Source: Solen grandis (taxonomy: Eukaryota > Mollusca > Bivalvia > Adapedonta > Solenidae). Taken from it: a stretch of DNA of 64,000 bases. The DNA is taken from the NCBI GenBank assembly GCA_021229015.1, contig CM037777.1, positions 70,382,952-70,446,951 of the forward strand, read 5' to 3'. A model generated the notes under the pieces. The model saw nothing but the letters and a program-made list of their open reading frames with translations. It was not told the DNA's origin and made no database searches. This document shows positions 35,210 to 45,075 of this stretch, piece after piece (positions within the stretch are counted from its first letter, which is position 1; the number at the start of each line of letters is the position of its first letter). The translations under genes were made by a program, and so were the position numbers.

Positions 35210-36015
35210 TTATGTTCTTACAAAAATAATTTCGGTCGTAGATAGATATTGGATATTTCTGTAATATAGAAATTGTAAGGAGGAATATGAATTCAGGATA
35301 TATTTATTTGTATTATCACATTACTTCTTACGTTTCCTGTCATATGTTTATATCTTGTGCACTTAGAAATACATATACCCAAGGACTTAAAGAACGCGCA
35401 TTCTTGAAAAAAAAACCTTTCATTTTATTTCGTGTTTTCAAACGGATTTAGGTTATTTAGAAATGTAATGAGGTATTTGGTGCATGTTTTATGTCCTACT
35501 TGTACATTTTATCACTATAAAACATGTTTACAGGAGGGGTCAACTTGTAAAAAAAATAATAAAGTGAAACACAGTTCTAAGATTCATTCAGGAGTCGTTT
35601 TTAATGTCCTCGAGTATACATCATGTAAACTTTCTGTATCAGATTCCTTTAGCAGAGAATACTGGTCATAGATAAAGAACAAAAGGGCAATATGCCATTT
35701 TAATGATACATTCTATAATATGTGATCAGCCAGATACACTCTTCTATGATAGTATTTAGTTTTCGTATCAATTAATGGCTTGATTTATAGTCTCGCCAAA
35801 TAATCAGTTTTAGTTTTAATTTACTATTTACTAGAATAAACCCTATTTATTAGTCAATATACATAAAACATTGCATATTTTATAAAAATCTTAAATTGAA
35901 ATGAAAGATAAAAATACTTTTTGATGCTCCACAAGATTAGTAAGCATCACGATTTTCCCACTGTCCGTTTGCCAAATCATCCTCCAAAAATCTTGCAGCG
36001 TTTCTTTCAAGGGGC
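24484..36015 (-). CDS. Receptor-type protein tyrosine phosphatase, 3' exons (tandem D1-D2)
   Basis: Twelve minus-strand exons: 36015-35918, 34675-34556, 34062-33911, 32307-32172, 31837-31688, 30957-30858, 29773-29697, 29191-29060, 27621-27493, 27093-26948, 25025-24890 and 24561-24484 (stop at 24484-24486). All have GT-AG borders, and all phases chain without a break into about 483 residues. This covers most of D1, a linker, and all of D2 to the C-terminus. The protein would dephosphorylate phosphotyrosine on the cytoplasmic side of the plasma membrane. The ectodomain, transmembrane segment and start of D1 are not seen; they should lie upstream, beyond 36015, where the gap at 37568 and the THOC2 gene intervene. 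Which receptor-PTP subtype this is cannot be decided without the ectodomain. Confidence 0.93.
25070..25255 (+). mobile_element. tRNA-like SINE (family C) beside the D2 catalytic exon
   Basis: A B box-like GTGGGTTCGAACCCC near 25119-25133 is preceded by a decayed A box (GCCGTGGTAACATACCC) and followed by a unique tail (GGAGGACTAAGTAAAAGGTG, then TTTCCCAATCGACG). A similar tail fragment occurs at about 24805-24845. It lies in the intron within ~50 bp of the 3' splice site of exon 24890-25025. Confidence 0.5.
28150..28620 (+). repeat. Tandem-core dispersed repeat in a phosphatase intron, three units
   Basis: Units of roughly 175 bp share GGGCTGTAACTTGGCCATGG, ATGGAGGGATTCTCAAA, GGCACAAATGTC, TGTGTCGCGCACAAGAACCAG and AGGTCAATGTCATACTTT. 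The third unit is truncated and A/T-rich. ORFs on both strands (28051-28293) are repeat translations. Confidence 0.75.
30067..30300. mobile_element. 234-bp piggyBac-like MITE, copy 1
   Basis: Terminal inverted repeats CCCTTTCCCTCATA / TATGAGGGAAAGGG are flanked by TTAA on both sides (30063-30066 and 30301-30304), the target duplication of piggyBac-type elements. The interior holds a strong hairpin (GCATAAAACCAGATCAGCCT ... GCTGATCAGGTTTTATGC). The second copy at 34845-35078 has exactly the same length. Non-coding; it lies in the intron between the exons at 29697-29773 and 30858-30957. Confidence 0.85.
31688..36015 (-). CDS. PTP domain D1 exons (catalytically competent signature)
   Basis: The exons give [14 protein letters not shown] (first exon, 35918-36015; the Q comes from the missing exon), [11 protein letters not shown], the WPD loop TTWPDKGVP (exon 33911-34062), PIVVHC followed across the intron by [14 protein letters not shown] (P-loop, HC-X5-R), then the Q-loop QRTQLVQT and [12 protein letters not shown]. 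All key catalytic residues (Asp of WPD, Cys, Arg, Gln) are present, so D1 should be the active domain. The intron falls directly after the catalytic Cys codon plus two bases. The last exon (31688-31837) carries the helix leading to the D1-D2 linker, using donor GAA|GTATAA. Confidence 0.92.
34845..35078. mobile_element. 234-bp piggyBac-like MITE, copy 2
   Basis: Same terminal repeats, internal hairpin and length as the copy at 30067-30300, with scattered substitutions. The right flank is TTAA (35079-35082). The left flank is TTTA, a one-base decay of the target site. Confidence 0.85.
35173..35206. repeat. (AC)n microsatellite
   Basis: About 17 uninterrupted AC units in a phosphatase intron. 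Confidence 0.97.
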
Positions 36016-37567
36016 CTGGTCAAATATAACACACAAGTCTGTATAAAATTAATTCACGTAGGAGGTTATTATAGTTATTATTTATCTTAATCAGGATTTT
36101 AGACCGTAGTGTTTGACACACAAGCATTTCGTCAATGCACCGTGGATTGGTGCTCATAAGATCAGGGGAAAGCCATTACGAAGATGAAGGACCTGGTACC
36201 CAATCCTTTTGTTTGCGTCTGTGACGGTACTGCCTGTGATGGGGGAACCATCCATTTTTTTTACGGTCACGGATGGTTGAATTTGGTGACATTGCGCCTG
36301 AAGATGGGTATTGATAGACGTAACACACATAGAGTTAAATGAACAAGCTGCTTTAAGTAACCCTAGTTTGAATTAATTCGTTGATATTTGTAGTAAATAA
36401 TATTCTTAAAATTGTTTTAAGGTAGCGACACTGGGTAATGGACAACTATCAAATTTACTGGTTTTGAATAACCTGAGTATAAACATAGTTAGTACAAAAG
36501 TTATACCCCTATCTTATGTCAAGATATCTGTTCTCAGAGTCGACAAAATATAATTAGTACCTTTGTTATTCCCCATATTGCACACATTTTTCGAAAATTT
36601 CGGACAGCGATATCTAAGTCATTTTTTCACTAAATAACTTCGTTTTTGTATTAAACTGTATCTATACAAATGAACTAGTGATCCGTGTCTCAAATTTCTT
36701 TTAAAATTTTCTGTTCAAAAGTTATTTAACTTAACTTTTTATTTTCGCTTCGAAACTCGCCGCTCGTCAATTAATTAGCCATTGTAACAAAACTAAAACA
36801 ATTATCGAAAAACTAAGACACGGATCACTAGACGGATCAAAGACCTTCCGACAGACGAAAACCGCTCTGAAATCGGACAACAATCAACTTTGTAATCACT
36901 GTCCAAACACCCCCACTACAAGCTAATTCCAGTGTGTGGAAAATTAGCTTGAAAGATAAAACGATCAAAATGTGCTAATTAAATGGGATTATCGCATAAC
37001 TGTTCAGCCTTAATTAAATTCTTTTTGCTCAGTAGTTTAGCTGTTTGATACATCGTCCATTATTCACACTTTCCGAACATATAAGTACCTAAACTTTTGG
37101 TTTACATCCCATAAAGTCATCTAGTGTCATAGTGCACACGGCATATAACACATAAAAAGTCACGTGACTATCTTCAAGCGTAGAGATAAGGGGCCCCACA
37201 CAGGGAAATAATGGATACCGAAGCCGCACTAAGCCAAGCAGTCGTAGGGGCAGGGTATGATTGAAATGTGCTTTTTGCATTTATTAATTACATATACCGT
37301 ATTTTGTTATTTGATATTATGCCTGTTTCAATATGATACATAATTAGGGTTTTGGTTAAGGTAGCAACATTGGGTAATAACGGTAATGCATCAAAATGGG
37401 TTTTTAACGGAATAAAATACTTCACACCTTCTAATGATCTTTCAACCGGTCATTACCATTGTATCTTTTCAATAGTTTTTAATATACTCAACATCTAAAA
37501 GTATTTGTCCTTTTATTTGAATATCGAAATGAACTTCATTTTTTTTTTCATTACACTTTATCAGTAC
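36016..37567. other. Region between the two truncated genes, no exon seen
   Basis: Searched on the minus strand for the missing D1 exons (NxxxNRY-type and YINASY-type motifs) and on the plus strand for THOC2 5' exons; none were found. It contains a 16-bp inverted repeat CTAGTGATCCGTGTCT (36675-36690) / AGACACGGATCACTAG (36816-36831). A phrase AAGGTAGCgACActGGGTAAT near 36420 recurs near 37360, so part of it is dispersed repeat. Confidence 0.55.
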
Positions 37568-37667
37568 NNNNNNNNNNNNNNNNNNNNNNNNNNNNNNNNN
37601 NNNNNNNNNNNNNNNNNNNNNNNNNNNNNNNNNNNNNNNNNNNNNNNNNNNNNNNNNNNNNNNNNNN
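37568..37667. other. Assembly gap (100 N)
   Basis: Exactly 100 Ns. It lies between the 5'-truncated phosphatase gene (minus) and the 5'-truncated THOC2 gene (plus). Confidence 1.
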
Positions 37668-37750
37668 ATTTCTGAAGATTTATGTAGTAAGTTGCTATAT
37701 TATGAAGGTTCGGGGTTAAGCAAGTACATCACTACGTGTTATATTTGCAG

Positions 37751-40700
37751 ATGTTGAACTTAGCTGTACTGATGACAGCAAACCAGTCCGAGACAGGTTC
37801 ACTTCTCTGGTACAGACAGTTGGACAGGTAGATACCTTGATCCTTGAGAATACTCAGTTACTCATTCTAGCAATTTTTCTTTCAATAGTGACTCAGTTTT
37901 ATGTAAATTCTTCAATTTATGAGTTTTTAAGAAATCCACTCCAGCTGACCAAAACAAACAAAAAATTATTCAAAATTTGATAATTTTGATTTAATTAGAG
38001 ATGGTTTTAGTTCTACATTGAAATATTTTGGGTTGTGTTTCAGTTCCCTATTTGTGACTTTACACCTAGCTTCTTTTGTGGTAGTTCAGAGATATTTCTG
38101 TCTCAAAAGAGAGTAATCTCGCATGTAGGCAATTAATGTAAGAAATTGTTAATTTCCAGTAAAAGATTATGGATTTTTATATACTCTTGATCTCCGATTT
38201 AGCAGTTATAAAATAAACAAAAAAAAACCAAAAAAAACAAATATCATACAGTCTTGCTTCTAATGATCTCTTCAACCTGCAGGAAAGTTTTTTTTTTTTT
38301 TGTGTGTCCTTTGGCAGCTTAAACTTAAGTTTTTGGAGACGAGAACCCAATTAAATACTTGAGGACAGGTCCCAGTGGTTAGAGTGTCTGTCCTGGAATA
38401 GTGAGGTCAAGGGCTCTGATCCCAGGCTGCGACATACGTGTAAGTCATAAAAGAATGGTACTGGTATAGCTTCCATGCTTGGCACTCCGCATATATAGGT
38501 AGTTCCATTACTAGATTTTAAATTGATAAGCACCTGATATCAGATCTCTAAACTACTAGATTAATGATATCTCCTCTCTGGAACTACCAGTATGTACAGA
38601 CCTGATGTCACACCCTTGCCTTGTGTTACAGAGTCTAGACTGCGAGGCACTCCTCAAGTCGCGGCTGGACCATGACACGCTGGAGAGTGCCGGCCTCGTC
38701 CCTAACAAAACCGTCTTCACACAGAGACACGTCAAGATTAAAACACGCCTCTAGTGAGTTGGCCACTCTTTATCTTAAACAGAGTACAATCCTCTTACCA
38801 CCTTGGATATGTAATTTATCAAGTGGTCTACAAATTGATGTGAGCATCAAAGACAAGGATCTAAGAAGATGCTTTATTTTTGCAAGTTGAAGCTTATTCA
38901 TATGACTTGTATTGTTTGATAGAAGTAATTAGCCCAGGCAAAGTATTATAGGAATACTGTCTCAGGTGACATGTAGCTTGAATGCTATAGTCTTTAGAAG
39001 ATAAAAGATACAGTTTAAGGTGGCTATATCTCAATTTTTGGGTCCAAGCTCAAATACTGCATTCTTTTGGTCTGCGTAGTAGGTTCAAGAACGTTAGGTG
39101 TCTAATATAAGCAATAAGAATGATTGAAAGTTATTTAGTTATATTAAATAATTCCATCATCATTCTCTCTTTTCTTTCATTCTTACTTTAATTGCCGTTG
39201 ATGCAGATTCAGAAAGTATTGTGTACGGTATGGTGATGTGAAGTGGTTACATAACTCTTAAGTACATGTAGGGTGTTAATTGGTTTGACCAATAGATGTG
39301 AAATACATAACACTTATAACCTGGGGCCGGAAATTTAGTTTGAGACTTCCAGCCATCAGTATTCGAACCATCCAGATTTGAAGAATAAAGAATTAAGAAC
39401 AGTTTTGCCAGGACCATGAAATGTGTTCGAGTAAAGTATGGTGTTCCAGTTTTCAGTGTTCCAGTTACCAAAGTTCAGCTGTAATTATATGGCATCCATT
39501 GTTTTTCAAAATAACGTTGGTGTGAAAATTGCCCTTTCATTACAATTTATCGCTATTTGATATTATGATTTGTTGATATAAAAAGTTTTGTTGATGTTTA
39601 AATGAAACAAATTACCGGATAAAGCTTTATTGTTTACTTCTGTTGATGACAATCGGATATTTTACGGGAGTTTTCATTTAACAAAGATACCATAATTTAG
39701 GTATATGCAGTGGGTTTAAACAATGTTCAAGTATCTGCTTGGCATTGAATGTCCATATGAATTGAATGTTGGATTTATATACCATCAAACTAGCATTGTT
39801 GCTGATCATTAAAACTTGGTTGTGTGATCATCAACTTCATCCAAACACAAAAGCTTACCACCAGGGGTGTTAAATTGTTATCACTTCTGTGTGTTAGTTC
39901 ATTAGCATGTTTAGTGCTGACAGCAAAACTGTTAAGTACATATAGATATAGAAGGAGGTGGATTATTTTTGCAGTAAGCCTTAAGCACCAGAAAATGCAA
40001 ATGGCGCAATATATTTTTTGGTCCATAGATCAATCGCGATGTATTGTTCAATGCAAAATTGCAGTCTGCAATAAAGCAGCATGACATGATTGTAAAATTA
40101 GTTGAATAAAAACACCTGATATTCCAAGGAAGGAAAAATTTATTTACTTACTTAAGACATTAATGTTTCATGAGAAGTCACTTTAAAATGATAAATGTCA
40201 TATATAGATGTTCCTAAAAAAAGGAATGACAAACCAATCCAAATGTCACATTAAAAAGAAATGTGTCCAGGTCACTGATTTTCATGTTTTCTCATCAGTT
40301 TTTAGCTCGACTATTCGAAGAATATGAGAGCTATTGTAGTCGCCCTTGCGTCGGCGTTGCAGCTTTTGGTTAAAGTTTTGCATGCAAGTTACTATCAACC
40401 TTATATTTCAATAACCATTTATGGTATTGACTTGAAAGTTTATGAATATGTTCAGGGGCATCACACAACCAAGGTAGATAACTCTTGACTGAATTTAATA
40501 TGAATTATGGCCCCTTTTTAACTTAGAAATTTTGGTTAAAGTTTTGCATGCAATAGAAAATTTGGTTAAAGTTTTGCGTGCAAGCTACTATCTAGTTTGT
40601 ATCTCAATAACCATTCATGGTATTGACTTGAAAGTTTATGAATATGTTTAGGGGCATCAGACAACCAAGGTAGATAACTCTTGATGGAAGATATTATAAA

Positions 40701-43700
40701 TTATGGCCCCTTTTTAACTTAGAAATTTTGGTTAAAGTTTTTTTGGAATTAAAATTATGCCCCTTTTTAACTTAGAAATTTTGGTTAAAGTTTTGCATGC
40801 AAGTACTTATGCTAATATCTCAGTATCCAGGCATGGGATTGATTTGAAACATCTTTAATATGCTTAGGGGTATCATACTTTCATGGTAGATAACTCTTGA
40901 TAGATTATGTTACAAATTATGGCCCCTTTTTAACTTAGAAATTTTGGTTAAAGTTTTGCATGCAAGGTACTTTCATGCTTATATCTCAGTATCCAGGCAT
41001 GGGATTGATTTGAAACATCTTTAATATGTTTAGGGGTATCATACTTTCATGGTAGATAACTCTTGATAGATTATGTTACAAATTATGGCCCCTTTTTAAC
41101 TTAGAAATTTTGGTTAAAGTTTTGCATGCAAGATACTTTCATGCTTATGTCTCAGTATCCAGGCATGGGATTGATTTGAAACATCTTTAATATGCTTAGG
41201 GGTATCATACTTTCATGGTAGATAACTCTTGATGGAATATGTTACAAATTATTGCCCCTTTTAACTTAGAAATTTTGGTTAAAGTTTTGCATGCAAGGTA
41301 CTTTCATGCTAATATCTCAGTATCCAGGCATGGGATTGATTTGAAACATCTTTAATATGCTTAGGGGTATCATACTTTCATGGAAGATAACTCTTGATAG
41401 ATTATGTTACAAATTTTGGCCCCTTTTTAACTTAGAAATTTTGGTTAAAGTTTTGCATGCAAGGTACTTTCGTGCTTATATCTCAGTATCCAGGCATGGG
41501 ATTGATTTGAAATATCTTAAATATGTTTAGGAGTTCCGAGTACCATACTATCAAGGTAGATAACTTTTCATGGAATATGTTACAAGTTATGGCCCTTTTT
41601 TTACCTTAGAAATTTTGTTTAAAGTTTTGCATGCAAGGTACTTTCATGCTTATGTCTCAGAGTCCAGGCATGGGATTGATTTGAAACATCTTTAATATGT
41701 TTAGGGGTATCATACTATAAAGGAAGATAACACTTGATGGAATATATTAAAAATTATGACCCCCTTTTAACTTAAAATTTTGGTTAAATTTTTGCATTCA
41801 AGCTACTTTCCAGCTTATATCTCAGAAATTGCTTGTGGAATTGACTAGAAAGTTAAGGTGTGTCTTCAAGGGCATCAGAAAACTAAGGATAACTTTTGGA
41901 CTGATGCAAATTATGACCCTTTTCTAACTTGGATTTTTGTTTAAAGTTTTGCATGCACAGTGTTACTGTGCTTATGTCTCAGTAACTAGGCATGGGATTG
42001 ATTTTAGACATCATAAAACTATTAAGGGGTATCAGACTATCAAGGTATATCATTTTTGACTATTATTATGTACAGGGTATGTGAAGGGCAAGAATTGAAA
42101 TAGATTTCATTTGATTTACCAACAAGCATTTTGAATAGTCGAGCGTGCTGTCCTCTGACAGCTTTTTTTTTTGTTTTTGTTTTCAAAATGTTTCTCACAA
42201 GCATTTAGCATTCATTAAAACCAATTGAAGTAGGACTATATAGGAACCATGTGTACTGTCTCATCCTGTCTTACATCAAGTTCTATCTTGTCATATTGTT
42301 GAATCAAAATGGTATACGTGGGGTATTAATTAGGTTCATGGATAGTTCTTTCATCTGTGATATGTACATGATGAAATTGATTAGGATTTTAAGATTTTAT
42401 TAGACTTTATTCATGGTTATATAGAAGATGTCAATGCTTGTGTTGCAGCTATAAACAACAGAAGTTCAACTTGTTACGAGAGGAGAGTGAAGGATACTCT
42501 AAACTTGTTACAGAGCTGAATCAAGAAATAACGGAGAAATTGTCACCAGAAGTTGTTCTTCAAAACATCAAGTCTCTTATAGGTATGCAGACATATTGGT
42601 TCATTTTATCCATTTATATAAAACAGTTCTAGTTAAAATTATAAGAAACATCTCAGACAAGGCAATTGATAAAGGACTATTCTATAGAAGGTTAACTACC
42701 CTGTGGGGAACTATTTTACTGGATTAGCAGCAAGTATTACAAATTTTTATCCTTCCCTAATTTAGTTATTAATGTTGAAGTATTTGAATCTTCAGAGAAA
42801 ATGATTAGAGTATATTGTGTTGGTTGCAAATGGAGTTGCCATAACTGATTTAACAAAGACTATTTTAAAATTAAAATAATTGTTTGTTGTTTTAGGATGT
42901 TTCAATTTGGATCCAAACAGAGTGATAGACATCCTGCTGGAATCATTTGAGAATCGTCCTGAGTTAGAAGAATTCTACGTACCACTGATCCGCTCGTATG
43001 TTAGGGACAATGAAACACTCTGCCACATTCTTGGCTTCAAGTTTCAGTTCTTTGAGGTATACATTAAATGTTTTGCTGATATTACAGATAAATAACACAC
43101 TGTAAAAGTGTTCTCAGAAACAGGTTGTTCGTGTTTAGGTTGTGTAGTAAATTTTCTCAACATCTTTTGGATTTTTATATAAAAAAAATCTTTCTTTCCA
43201 GGGTAGATCAATATTTGATACAACGACATGGCAATGTTTTCACGAAAATAAAAATGGTACTTAATTAGGATTTTCTTACTCAGACTCGTTTATATGAATA
43301 CTCAGAGAATATGATGCTCAAATTTAAGCCAGAGATCGTATTTGAGTGTATTGAATACACAGGGCCTGTGTGAGAGTTAAAACATGACATGTAGCTGCTA
43401 GTGCTGGGCATGAGACAGGAATCCTTTTGTTTGAAAATCTAAGGTGCTGGCACACTGCAGCTCAGAGCTGGTACTTGGCACAAGTCATTATTGGATTGGT
43501 TCCTGGCTAACATACTCAACCATTTATGTACTCTTTTGGCTTGTGCTGATCAAGGATGAACTACTAATGGATTGATTGGGTCTGTTGTGGAGATATTTTG
43601 ACCAGATGATCTAGATATTGTCAGTTTGATGGTATACAATAAGGAGGCCGTCTGTTGAAAGCTTCAAGGGGACTGAAGATTGGTGGAATTTAAGTGACAG

Positions 43701-45075
43701 CAATAAGTAGGATACCCCATTTTGTAATCTGTTTTGGCCTAAACAAGTGACTTGATTAGATCAAAAATAAATTCAAAAATAAACATGTAAGATGGTACCT
43801 GATTATTGTACCCCAAGATAAGATTTATATGGGGGCTATATTTGAGTCTAGTCCGATGGTCGGTTCATCTGTAGACGAAGTTTGTCCACCCAATTTCTTG
43901 CCTACCTTTGGTCAGATTTTGATGAAATTTTACAAGACTGATAAGTACCAAGCCTAGTTGTGCATCATGATTTGCTTGATTTTGAATGTGTTATGGTCCT
44001 TTGTTTTATTTCTCAAAACTGTCTGACATGGTAACAGTAACTGTGACATGTGACAAAGCGGTATCTTCAAAGATAATTCTTGTTGTTATTGAGCAGAACG
44101 AAGAAGGATCCATATAGGATTAGTGTATGTTGTCCCATTGTGTCTTGTTTCATTGAAAAACAAGTTCAACTGCTGTATATATTTAAGTAGTATGTTGTTT
44201 AAGAAAATCATTGACAGTTCTTGTTATTCTTGTGCTATTTATTTGTTTCAACAAACCTTGTATTAGAGCTGTTGCACTGTTGGGATCAAGTATTATAGTG
44301 TGATTCTGACTGGTTTATAAATCAGAGAATTGAGAACACTTCAATGTTCCATCCACAGGATGACGAGACACCAGTGTCCCTGTACAAACTGGCCGCACTG
44401 CTGATGAAGAATGACCTGGTCTTGCTGGATGACCTCTACCCACATGTACGTCTACCTTTCCATAAGAATAAGATACTCCTGGTGAAAACAGAGAAATACC
44501 CAAGATTGTTAAATCCCATCATTTGAGATGTTCATTGCAATAAAAATAAAATTTAAAATAGTGTTGACTTACTAGGGTTAAATAAAAAATAAACAGCTTT
44601 CCATGGGGAATTTCAAAGACAATCTTGTTATTCCATTTGTTGCTGTAGAAAAAACATTTACTTATTTCTCCAAAATCTTGAAAAGAAAAGGTTTTCTTTA
44701 TGACAAAGAAATTAAATAAAATTTTAGAATATAATAAACATATGTTCTTAGTACCATTTGGCAAGATAGAATGATCCCTTATGATGGATTTCATGTCACT
44801 GTTGATTACAGAGTCATTTATCTGTATATAAATGTTAAAGACTTCGCATACAGTTGGTAATCTCTTCACAGCATCTGTATACTGATATAAGAAAAGTTAT
44901 TTCCAATTAATTTCAGCTGTATCCATCAGATAATACAATATTTGAGTACAGTAAGAAGGAGATGTCTGATGCGAAGACATACGCTCGGAAACTGATGGTC
45001 GTTAGTCTGTCTGACAAGGCAAACGAAGAGAAGAAAAAGGAGGAGGAGGCAGCTGCTACAGATAAGATAGATCCA
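37751..45075 (+). CDS. THOC2: THOC2 exons 1-6: N-terminal helical region
   Basis: Reads [32 protein letters not shown], then the highly conserved [19 protein letters not shown] (exons 2-3), [15 protein letters not shown] across exons 3-4, [13 protein letters not shown], and a basic/acidic coil ([13 protein letters not shown]) in exon 6. This corresponds to the first part of THOC2_N. Exon 1 is assigned because its phase joins exon 2 and its frame is open; its own conservation is less certain. Intron 2 (38754-42448) is the longest here and is filled with repeats. Confidence 0.9.
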
